Source: Geranomyces variabilis
Lineage: Eukaryota; Chytridiomycota; Chytridiomycetes; Spizellomycetales; Powellomycetaceae
NCBI GenBank assembly: GCA_027603065.1
Contig: JADGJP010000002.1
Location: 896,029-960,028, forward strand
Length of the DNA stretch: 64,000 nucleotides
Direction of reading: 5' to 3'
The translations under genes were made by a program, and so were the position numbers. Shown piece after piece: positions 55,201-64,000 of this stretch; the stretch's first letter is position 1, and each line of letters opens with the position of its first letter. The notes below the pieces were generated by a model, which saw only the letters and a list, made by a program, of their open reading frames with translations, was not told the origin of the DNA and did not search any database.

Positions 55201-56371
55201 GAAAGCAGGAGCAGGGACGGGTGTTAACCGTGGCGAACGGGTTGTTGTTGGCGAGGTTGAGACTGGGGAGGAGCTGGCGCCGGTTTCGTCTACTTCGCGG
55301 CCGCGCGCGAGTAGCGGCGGCGCGAGAGCTGCAGGTGGCGCGTCCTCGTCCTCAGCAACAGCGGGAACGGCACCGGCCGTTAGCAAACGCGCCTCGATCC
55401 GGGCTACACGCGGGCGCGTGCGCAAAGCGAGCACGGCGACTGCGGATGGTCGAAGTTTTGACACAACGCCGCTCGAGGAAGCAGAACTGCACGATGGACT
55501 CGCCGTCGGCGGGTCTCGAAACACTGGCACGGCGTCTGCGAGCCCGTCGCGCGGCACGCCGGTTTCGTCCTTTTCGCCGCCCGCTGGCTTGGACGCGCAG
55601 GGTCGCTTCTATGGCTCGATCTCGTCGTCCCCGCAGCGGTTTGAGGATGGGATTGATACCGGCCGCGACTCGATGCGGGCCGACGATTTCTATTTCCAGA
55701 GCTTTGCGGAGGACGTGGAGCGTGGCGATGGCGAGGCGCGCCGCAGCAACGGCATGCGAGATGATGGTCATAATGACGAAGCAGACGCGGGCGTAGACCA
55801 GGCGCTGGATATCGAGGACGCGAATGATCGCGACGATGAAGCGCAGACGATCCACTTGGAACCGCCAATGACGCGCGTGCCCGGGGTGCTGGACGCTCCA
55901 TTCGTCACTGCAAGCGCCATTGTACCCGCAGGCGACGAAGGCGACCAGCAAGACGTGTACATTACGTCGCCGGCATCTGGTGGCAGAGGCAACGCGAGCG
56001 AGGATGATCTGCAAATGCACACATACGTGCATCCGGCGCTGATTGGACGGCTGCCGATTCCGTGGGTTCCGGGCGAAGTGCAGCCGCGGCGCTGCCGCGA
56101 GGCGCGCGAGGAGATGAGCCGGAGCCAGCGTGGATTGTATGGGCGGATTGTGGGGCGGCAGCGCGTGGGTGTTTCTGCGCTTGGCGGGGTTGCGAGTAGT
56201 GGAGGTGGCGAGGCGAATGAAGAGACTGGCGAGGAGGATGGAAACTCGAGTTTGCGTGGCCCTGGTCAACGACGGCGCGGGCCCGTCCGGCGGCATAGCA
56301 CGAGCGTGGGGCGCAAGGTGATGAGCTTTGTGGACGGGGTGACTGCGTGGGCGCACCTGTCGATGAGCTAG
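52286..56371 (+). CDS. CSC1/OSCA/TMEM63-type osmosensitive cation channel (DUF221)
   Basis: Exons 52286-52479, 52549-53686, 53780-54316, 54394-54693 and 54770-56371 give about 1256 residues. CSC1/OSCA proteins are plasma-membrane, calcium-permeable mechanosensitive or osmosensitive channels. Marks: N-terminal TM then PPKLPKGFLAWLPALLRMPE and LLRFFKMGAQMFAVLSFFGL. A large cytosolic loop of about 300 residues contains IVFGIPRELRHEVDLASYFE and AGFVTFES. The pore region has VFWVNLSSKVADSYIKVFRS, then FQ-less LSKYFFYQIWNILFVQTV and PREVSDAYYPSVLTSINYG. The last TM is followed by a ~430-residue disordered cytosolic tail, longer than usual. Splice joins are all in frame. An A-run follows the exon 2 donor (53709-53718). 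Confidence 0.92.
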
Positions 56372-56675
56372 TAGCAAAAATTAATGTACATAAATCTGTA
56401 TGCGTTTTGACACACACCTTTTGCCCCCCAGACGTATGGCGCAGTAGTAGCAGCCGGGAGAGTGACGTGTTCGGCTGTTCCGCTCGCTTTCCCTGGCCTC
56501 GTCGCACCACCTCCCGACCCCATCCTCCGTTCAACTCAACTCCCGGTGCCCGACATACAGTACAAGAAGCAGATATACCCATCCTCGTCTGCATCGCTGT
56601 GTGGGCGCTTTCTTGACCTTTTTTCCGGCCTTTTCTTACTCTCTCGCCCCTCTCGGCACCCGGACAACACCCGTC
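56372..56675. other. Short intergenic between CSC1-like and GRAM-VASt genes
   Basis: 304 bases in tandem orientation. The right half is CT-rich, as before many starts in this window. Nothing else is seen. Confidence 0.4.
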
Positions 56676-59600
56676 ATGACAGCCGAACCAGACGACAACA
56701 CAGCTTCGCCTGCGTCTCGCACTGCCGCCGCCATAGACATTATCAAACGGCCAGAGCCAGCCGTTGGCGGCTCTAGCGGCAACAGTACCGGCAACGAGGT
56801 CCGCCGCGTTTTCTCCCTAAGCGCTTTGACCGGGCCCGTAATACCTCACCAGCAGCACCTCGACATAGCCGCCCACTCCTTTTCTTCGACAGTCAACGCG
56901 CTCGGTCGATCGATATCTGTTGGAGCAAGGAGCATGCCCTTTTTGGGGAGTGGCACCGCCGTTGCTAGTAGTCAGGTTTCTACTAGTCAGGGTGGAGAAG
57001 ATGCTGTGAGCGCCGCAGCCAGCACGCCGCCATCCGAACCCGCCGAGCCGGAACGCACAGCGGCGGCGGGACTCGCCGGTGGAGATGGTAATTCTGGTGG
57101 TGGCTATGGTAAGGCTCTTCCATCGAGGCGACGGCCCTCGGCAGCGTCTTCGCGCCAACAACGGTCCGTCACGACGCGGAGCGGCGACGCGGTGGCCGAG
57201 GCGGCTGTAGCGCTACTTGCAACCGCGGATGACGATGAAGGTGCAGCGGGGTTGGCGAGCAAGAAGCGGAACTCGGACTTTCATGATTTGTTTTCGACGC
57301 TGCCGAAGGATGATTTGCTTGTGGAAGGTTAGGCTCGAATAACGACCAGAGCGTTTTGGCTGTGCAGAGCGAACTGACGGTCTTGTTGCAGATTATGCGT
57401 GTGCGTGGCAAAAGGAAGTGTTAATCCAAGGACGCATGTACCTCTCGCAGCGCCATATCAGCTTTTATGCTAATCTGCTCGGATGGGTGCATTCGGTATG
57501 CGGGCGTGGGTTTTAATTGGGTGATTTGGTGCAAGGAATATGTTTCAAAGCTAATCGGCCTGTCGCACGCCCTTCGCTGCTCCCTCTATTGACGCAGATT
57601 TCAATTCCATTTGCGGACGTCGTTGCTCTGGACAAGAAGTACGTCGCCACCTTCATACCAAACTCGCTGGAGATCAGCACAGCGACCTCAAAGGTGAATT
57701 TTATTCAAAATGCGATGGTCTGCCGCAGGGCGCTGAAGCTGACTCCTTTTTCGTAATGAACGGTAGTACTTTTTCGCAAGCTTTATGCACCGGGACATAA
57801 CATTTGGACAAATCAAAAACCTATGGGACGTTGCAGTCAATCAAACTTTCCAGCTACATCCAATGTCCGCATCGCCGCAAGCCTCGTATCCGAGCGACGA
57901 TTTCCTACCGCCCGAAACAGAGGCTGAAGCAGATCGGGGGCGAGATCTGGATGTTCCAGAAGCCGCCAATGGCAACCGCAGCCTTTCGCTGGACTCGCTG
58001 CAGGAGCGGTTGAAAATGGGAGGCGATCAGGTCAAGAAGCGTGTGGCGGCGTATATGAATGACAGCACGGCAGAGTCGAAGGGTAACAAAGCGAAAGACG
58101 CGTCGTCGCCGCCGCCAGCAGCGCGGAAGCAGGTGAAGACGCCAACGAAGAATAGCCCGGTGGAGAAAGTGGCGGGCCCGTCGGCGTCGCCGGTTGATTC
58201 AGCGTCACCGTCATTATTGCAAGAAACAAAAAGCCGGGCGTCTAGCCTGCCAGAGGGTGTGCTGAAAGATGAGGTGCAGATTCTTGTCAACGGGGCGGTT
58301 TCACCAGAGTCGAGCGAGATTGCAACGACAATGACGACGGCAGAGCTTGCGTCGAATGGACCTCCGCTTCCGCACCGCGCTGCAGCTGCCGCCGCGCTGA
58401 CGATTGCGACCGGCGCTGACGAGGCGACGCAGTCTGGTGTGAGCGCGGGCGAAGAGACCCCACTCAATACGGACGCGTTCTCGACTCCGGCGGAAATGGC
58501 ACTGCCGGCTGGTGCTGCGGACCTGGCAGCAGACAACAACGAGCAACCGCCACTCCTACATCACCATTCTTCGCACTCACACAGAGTTATTCATCACTCG
58601 CATCACGCTAAAGTACACCACCACCCGCATGCGACGGCGTCCTCGCATAACACGAGCGAAGGCGGCAAGAAACTGCGTCGCCGAAACCCGCAGCGGCCGA
58701 AACGCGTCGCGTCTTCATCATCGAAGAAAGCCGCTCAGCCGGCGGCGGTGGTTCCTCCCGCGACGTGCGGCTGCGAGGCCGCGCATGAAAAGATGATTCC
58801 GGTGCTTGACGCTGTTTTCAACATTTCGTTGGAGATGCTCTGGAGCCTGTTGTATTCGCAGGCGCAAACGACTGATGGGTTTTTAAAGCGGTTTTTGGAG
58901 GAGAAGAGGAAGTGTCGCGGTACGACGATATGAAAATAGGCAATTCAGAGACATCCTGTTGTTTTCTGGCGGCTGACTCGTATTTGCCTCCAGATATGAT
59001 GTTCCATGATTGGGTTTCACCGGATGCGGACCTTCCGGAACCGACAAGTGTGGAGCTGGCTGATGCACCGGTAGAGCTGAATAGCTTGCGGAAAGGATGG
59101 CAACGAAAATTGGAGTATGTGGTTCCGTTGAGCGGACCGATTGGTAAGGAACATTGGCTTGAATAGGGTTCCGCGTTGAACAGTTGGAAAGTGGCAACAA
59201 GTCTCGCGAGGGTATGAACGTTTGTTCTTTTCTCTTTAATAATAGGGCCAAAGCAAACGCGTTGCAAACTCCACGAAACTGTTTTCCAGCATGATAATAA
59301 TCGGTATGTCTAATTCGCTCGCTTCTAGCGTCCCTTTCTCGTCACGCTCGCGTAGGAATGATACGACTCATCCCGTGGTTCCCCTATTGTTAGATCAATT
59401 TGCGTTGACCAAATCTCCAAAACCCCGGACGTACCCTCCGGCACCGCCTTTCAGTCACGTGCAAAACTCTGCCTCACGTTCGTGACCGCAACGCGAACCC
59501 GGCTGCGCGTCAGCTGCGAGGTCGAGTGGTTGAAATCGTCGTGGCTCAAAACCCCGATCAATGCGGCCGTGCCCGAGGGTTTGAAGGCCTACCACGCGGA

Positions 59601-60288
59601 ACTGCAAGAATCCATTGTGGAGTACGCGCGCGCACATCCGGCGAAAGAGGAAGAAAAGGCGGTATCAGCAGGCGTAGCGGCGACGGAGTTGATGACGACG
59701 GATGGAGAGATCTTTACGGAGAGCGAGTCGGCAGGGTCCGATTATGAGGATGTCGGGACGGAAAGGCTTGATGGTGGTAGTGTTGACGACGGTGGCGGTA
59801 GGTCGTCGAGTTTATCGCACCCGCTGGAAAAGGAACTTGCGGAACTGGACGGTGGTGTGCACCGGCCAGGCGCTGTTCGCGGGTTCTGCGGCAACGGCAA
59901 GCCTCAACGCGGGAAGGGCACTGCTGCGGATCTACGGTATGCGTCCGACGATCAAACGCTTTCTTCATCATCACACCATCATCATCATCACAACCATCAC
60001 TCCTCCTCGCTGACGCGTTCGTTCACGCCGTCAAGAAGGGCAGGCGGCAAGCGCGGTGGGCCCGCCGGATCGGCAGAATGGCGTGCGGCGCTGCGGATCG
60101 TGGTTGATGGCGTTGGTGGGTGGGGGGTTGTTGCTGGTGCGTGCACTGTTTTCACATTTGTGGTGTGTTGGATGGTTAAAGGTCTTGTGAAGTGGGAGGT
60201 GCAGCGAGTGTTGAGCGAGATGATGATGGCTGATGAGTTGCAGTTTGGGCGTAGAGTAGCGGGCCCGGCGACGCCTGGGTCGTCCTGA
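56676..60288 (+). CDS. GRAM-VASt sterol transfer protein (LAM/Ysp/GRAMD1 type)
   Basis: Exons 56676-57327, 57392-57495, 57598-57693, 57767-58919, 58994-59143, 59246-59303 and 59394-60288 give about 1035 residues. These ER-anchored proteins sit at contact sites and move sterol from plasma membrane to ER. A GRAM domain spans about 205-320: FHDLFSTLPKDDLLVED, then GRMYLSQRHISFYANLLGW, IPFADVVALDKK and FFASFMHRDITFGQI. A low-complexity part with a His-rich block follows. The VASt domain is at about 670-830: MFHDWVSPDADLPEP, then RKLEYVVPLSGPIGPKQTRC, DQISKTPDVPSGTAF and LRVSCEVEWLKSSWLKTPI. One TM lies near the C-terminus (VVAGACTVFTFVVCWMVKGL). The exon 1 donor is GTTAGG. Confidence 0.9.
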
Positions 60289-60421
60289 ATGCACGTTGGG
60301 CGTGCATTTAGGATGTTTTTTGCACATAAGAAGTTTTTGGGCACGGGCTTATATAAGGGAATTTCTTTTAACATTTATGTACTCGACTCATGAAGAGGGT
60401 CCCAGAGTTGCGTAGGTTTTT

Positions 60422-61420
60422 CTAGAACTTCATGAACGCTGGTCGATCGTCCAGCTCGGCCTCGGTCATATCAAACGGGATTGTCACGCTGACAGATCCC
60501 GAGATGCTCGTAACCTCGTGCAGGAATCCCGGCGGGGTATACACGCAATCGCCCGGCTCGAGCGTGACTATCCACGGGTGGGTCGCAGCGAGAAGCGGGA
60601 AACTCGCAAGCAAGTCGCGCGTCTCCTCATCATCATCGCCCTCTCCAACATGATCAGCATCATCAGCACTATCTCGGCTTGCTCTCATAAACGCCCGATC
60701 GGCACCGCGCACGCGCGAGGCATGTGTCGGACCCGTGATGCCGTTATGCAGGTAACAGTTTCGCGCGTCGTCGCGCGGAATAATGAGAAAGCGCTTACGG
60801 CCGTGTAGCTGCACGAGCAAGCCGTGGCATTTGTCGTAGTGGAGTGGTGTGATGCTGCCGGCGCTGGATGCCCAGATACGGGCGAGTGGCGTGAGATGTG
60901 ATGTGGTGGGAGAGACTGAAGCAATGAGTGGGGAGGAGAGTAGGGCGGTTGCGAGTCGGGCGGGGACAGGCGCGCGGTGGTAGAGTCGTTGTTGCGCGAG
61001 CGGGGATGCTGGTGTGTTGTCTACCGTGGGTACTGGCGGGGACGCTGTGTCGAGGGCTGAAATTAGGGCTTCAATCGACACGTTCTCGCGTGTAGCAAAT
61101 CCGTCATTGTCGAGAAAGTGGATATTGTCGTTGGCACGCAGAACACTTAGCGGTGTAGAGGATGAGGGCGGATTGTTATCGTTGCTGATGTTTGTCTGTG
61201 GTATGAACAGCGAAGCGTTCAGCGGGTGCACGGCATCAACGACGTCGTGGAAGAGACCCCGAAAGACGAGTGGACAGGTGTTGACGTTGGCGCGCGGGAT
61301 GCGCACGTCGTCTGTGGTAAGTGCGCCCGGCGGTGATCCTGCCTTGGATGAGTGCTGGTAGACCGGGACGGGCACGGGCGCGTGCAGTTTAGGCACGCGG
61401 CCGCGACTGGCGGTAGGCAT
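60422..61420 (-). CDS. JmjC/cupin-8 Fe(II)/2-oxoglutarate oxygenase
   Basis: Intronless, 332 residues. The C-terminal half carries the JmjC fold: SITPLHYDKCHGLLVQLHGR gives iron ligands His194 and Asp196 and a likely 2-oxoglutarate lysine (Lys209 in GRKRF). GDCVYTPPGFLHEV gives the third ligand His301. An acidic insert (about 250-270) separates the two halves of the barrel. The N-terminal part contains TCPLVFRGL, as in other cupin-8 proteins where the chain starts 'accept no gift from'-type loops. FIH1, TYW5, JMJD5 and similar small hydroxylases are the closest kind; substrate (protein or tRNA) is unknown. It converges with the GRAM-VASt gene over 133 bases and diverges from the deacetylase gene. 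Confidence 0.87.
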   Translation of the reverse strand: MPTASRGRVPKLHAPVPVPVYQHSSKAGSPPGALTTDDVRIPRANVNTCPLVFRGLFHDVVDAVHPLNASLFIPQTNISNDNNPPSSSTPLSVLRANDNIHFLDNDGFATRENVSIEALISALDTASPPVPTVDNTPASPLAQQRLYHRAPVPARLATALLSSPLIASVSPTTSHLTPLARIWASSAGSITPLHYDKCHGLLVQLHGRKRFLIIPRDDARNCYLHNGITGPTHASRVRGADRAFMRASRDSADDADHVGEGDDDEETRDLLASFPLLAATHPWIVTLEPGDCVYTPPGFLHEVTSISGSVSVTIPFDMTEAELDDRPAFMKF

Positions 61421-61687
61421 GCGAACGAGCAGGGAGCGCGAGGCTGTCAGAAAATCGGCGGCAGCAAAAGAACGCTAGGAAGGAAGTATGCGAGCGTCGG
61501 AGATTTCTTCTTTGCTGGTCGGATGAGTCATCAAGATTATGTAACTGGCACCGCCACAGCACCGCCACCTGCACAGCCACCGCTCAGCCACCAGCGTCTG
61601 TCTCTAAATGAGGAGTCATCGATCCCTCTGGCTTTCCCATTCGTCCTCGCATTTCATCCCAGTTCACAGCAAGGAAGGAAAGCAACA

Positions 61688-63682
61688 ATGGTCTCTGCCG
61701 CTGCCGTCTTCTCCGGCATCGCCGTGCTCGCTTCGGCCGCTACACTCGTTGTCGCCCAGGAAGGAGCGTCGTCAGGCGCTCCCAGCGCCCCTGTCAACTA
61801 TGTCTGCGACCCAAACGTCTGCAAGGCCCCGTCGTGCTTCTGCGCAAGCACCAAGCCGCCCGGTGGTCTCGACCCAAAGACTATCCCCATGTTTATTACT
61901 CTCAGTATGTGTTCGGTCTTGTGTCTTTGCCGCACGGTCAAGCACCGCCGGAAAGAAATGCCCGCGCAACCGGCAGAGGCTGCTGTCTGCTCCTGCCTAA
62001 GCTAACCACGTCTTTCCATTCTCGTTTGCCCACCTTATATAGCATTCGATGACTCCATCAACTCGGTTGTTTGGCCTATCATCCAAAACTTCACCGAAGG
62101 CTGGAACCCCAACCCCAACGGCTGCCCGCATTCGTCGACATTCTTCGTGTCCAACCAGTACACCGAATACAACTACGTCTCGTACCTGTACTCCATGGGC
62201 CATGAGATTGCCGTTCACACCATCAACCATGTTGCGAACGCCCCGCAGGCGGAGATTCGGGGGTCGCAGCAGGCGACAAGCGCCTTTGGCGGAATTCCGA
62301 TGAACCAGCTCGTTGGATTCAGGCACCCATTCCTGGCCTACAACGGCGCCTCTTTTGACGGACTCGCTGTAAGTTAGCTTTGACTACTTTTCCTCACTGC
62401 GCGAGCTTACAGTTTCTCACACCCATTTTGTGTCTTTTCGCAGGGCCTTGGCACGTTCTTGTACGACTCGTCCATGCCGGAAGATTCAAACTCGTCAGGA
62501 TTCTGGCCGTACACTCTCGACAACGGGCCGGCAGTAGGCTGCGCGTCAGGAACCTGCGACGGTCCTTTTAGGTACCCTGGTCTGTGGGAAATCCCGCTGA
62601 ACACGCTACTCAACTCCGACGGAACTGAGAACGGGCCTATGGACCCCAACCCCGTTCCGGGAGGTGCCGCTGGACAGCCCACGGCGACCGAGATTTTTGA
62701 GCTTCTCAAGTTCAACTTCCTCCGCCGTTACAACGGAGACCGTGCGCCGATGGGAATCTTCATCCACGCCGCCACCCAGATTGCCGTCCCCGCTCGCACG
62801 GCGGGTTTCTTGCAGTTCTTCAAGTGGACGCAAGACACGTACCCGAACGATGTTTACTACATTAATAATCAGCAGCTGCTCTCGTGGATGCTCAACCCTA
62901 CCGACTTGGCGACTTCCAAGGGCAGCCCTACTCTTGGCTGCCGTCTGCCTGCTATCGACCCTTCTAACCCAGAAATTTGCGATGGCATCAATAACAAAGT
63001 CCGGGGAGGCGTGCCCGCGGTAAGATGAAAAAACTGGCGGGCTCGTCATCTTGCGCAGAAACGGGGTTTCTCATATTTTGTTTCTCGATGGCTTTGCCGT
63101 GGTCTAGGCCGATACTGGACTGGTTGAGTCGTGCGCTTTCCCTCCAACCAGCTACTGGGCGACCTGCTACGGTTGCCCGAACAAGGACGTGAATGTCACC
63201 GAGCCTGTTCCCGCGCGTGCGGGCAACCGCGCCCTTGTTCCGGCAGCCGGATGCGGAGCCGGAGTTTGGGACCCTGTCGGTGCCAAGGTGAGTCTGAGAT
63301 CCTCATGCTTGCTTTTCTGATGTTCTAGTTTTGCTGTGAGGGCGGCGACTCATTCAATGTCTCTCTCTCTCCACGAACGCAGTGCGTTGCGGTCTCTCGC
63401 CCGGGCTCCGCGCCGACTCCCGCGGCCAACTTGCCCATTCCCGCAGGTCCCGGCAAGTTCCAGCAGGGCACCGCACCCGTCATTCCTCCGCCCGCGGCGA
63501 CCACTTCGCCCGCGGCGCCTGGCGCAGCGGGCGGCGCGGCCAACGGCTCTTCTGGAACCGGCGCCGCCGGTAACGGCACCAAGAGTACCAACTCGAGCAG
63601 CGATGCCAACTCGCTGGTGACCTCTGCGTTTTCGACGTTGTTTGCTGCCGTTGTCGGTGCATTTGCGGCGTTGGGACTTTGA
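61688..63682 (+). CDS. GPI-anchored chitin deacetylase-like CE4 enzyme
   Basis: Exons 61688-61904, 62043-62368, 62444-63019, 63108-63287 and 63383-63682 give 532 residues. CE4 enzymes remove acetyl from chitin in the wall to form chitosan. A signal peptide (about 1-23) precedes a Cys-rich start (VCDPNVCKAPSCFC) that may bind chitin. Motif 1 is TFDDS at 73-77 across the first splice, with Asp75 as base and Asp76 as metal ligand. Motif 2 is HTINH (His131, His135) after MGHEIA. Motif 3 is GFRHPFL. The barrel ends near ICDGINNKVRGG. A Cys-rich module follows (SYWATCYGCPNKDVNVTEP), then a Pro/Ala/Gly/Ser linker and a hydrophobic end (SAFSTLFAAVVGAFAALGL), a GPI signal. Activity on chitin versus other glycans is not proven. 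Confidence 0.93.
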
Positions 63683-64000
63683 AAGACGAAAGCATAGCGA
63701 TAGAGAAGATCACGAGACTTTTTTATTCTTCCTTTTTCTTAGCTAGCTTAGACGTATGCGAGTCCTACTCTTCCAATATTTATGCTATTCTTTTGAATAC
63801 TACTGAAAAGTGCGTTGTGTATGCAACCTTGTGGCGATATATTACACTGCTTGTGGGTGTTGCTGCGCCTGAGCGAGCTGTCAAACCGGGCGAGGGGCTG
63901 TTTAATTGGTGTGCATTTACGAGTTACAAGCCCAGGGGGCGGCGTTGCCGCCCCGCCTGTAAACAGACCTACTGGTCGGGTGCCGCAATCCTTGCGAAAA
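63683..64000. other. 3' flank of deacetylase gene, window end
   Basis: 318 bases, AT-rich downstream of the stop. A perfect 8-bp stem with 3-base loop is present at 63936-63954 (GGGGCGGC, GTT, GCCGCCCC). No gene begins before the window ends. Confidence 0.45.

Noticed and set aside
1-64000. CRISPR arrays, rRNA, tRNA genes, intact transposons
   Set aside because: No direct-repeat arrays, tRNA A/B box pairs, rRNA segments or transposase/reverse-transcriptase domains were recognised by eye. A tRNA scan would be needed to be certain about small RNA genes.

Overview
The window is nuclear DNA of a filamentous or zoosporic fungus. It is GC-rich and gene-dense, with about 27 protein genes, mostly multi-exon, and GT-AG introns commonly about 50-130 nt. 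Fungal marks include a GT71 (MNN1-type) mannosyltransferase, a GPI-anchored chitin deacetylase, a septin, a Dbf2/Sid2-type kinase, a LAM-type sterol carrier and the PNS1 choline-transporter-like family. A BTG/Tob protein, a DHTKD1-type 2-oxoadipate dehydrogenase and a two-TM extracellular-sensor receptor are not what I would expect of a yeast. I lean towards an early-diverging fungus (chytrid-like). That lineage call is inference, not something read directly.

Layout. 0.6-2.5 kb: GT71 mannosyltransferase (+). 2.7-4.0: ER-type small heat-shock protein (-). 4.7-6.2: seven-TM protein (-). 6.3-6.8: RidA (-). 7.1-8.1: CsbD-like/stress protein (-). 8.5-9.3: SR splicing factor (+). 10.6-12.5: choline-transporter-like protein (+), abutting an ABCC transporter relic (-). 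13.2-15.5: Dbf2-like kinase (-). 15.8-16.8: phosducin-like protein (+). 16.9-18.2: second seven-TM protein (-). 18.6-20.3: GPI-anchored binding-protein-like protein (+). 20.4-21.4: exosome Rrp45 (-). 21.6-25.1: Eme1-type nuclease subunit (+). 25.8-27.4: septin (-). 27.9-31.9: DHTKD1 (-). 32.2-34.7: sensor receptor without output domain (-). 35.2-35.8: Tsr2 (+). 35.9-41.0: very large PHD-finger protein (-). 41.4-43.0: syntaxin-18/Ufe1 (-). 43.4-44.3: Tim9 (+). 44.9-45.7: BTG/Tob (-). 46.7-50.2: AT-hook protein with duplicated helical modules (+). 52.3-56.4: CSC1/OSCA channel (+). 56.7-60.3: GRAM-VASt sterol transfer protein (+). 60.4-61.4: JmjC/cupin-8 protein (-). 61.7-63.7: chitin deacetylase (+).

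The genes are mainly unrelated housekeeping or signalling genes, so there is no operon-like logic. Several pairs share short divergent promoters: CsbD-like/SR, Dbf2/phosducin, 7TM/binding protein, Rrp45/Eme1, receptor/Tsr2, Ufe1/Tim9, BTG/AT-hook and JmjC/deacetylase. The most unusual items are a Cache-like receptor that stops just after a HAMP-like linker, a small heat-shock protein with signal peptide, alanine-rich tail and KEEL end, a CUE-like module on the Eme1 N-terminus, the duplicated modules of the AT-hook protein, and a relic of an ABC transporter overlapping a live gene's stop. Exon borders were worked out by hand from splice motifs and reading-frame continuity, and the doubtful ones are flagged.
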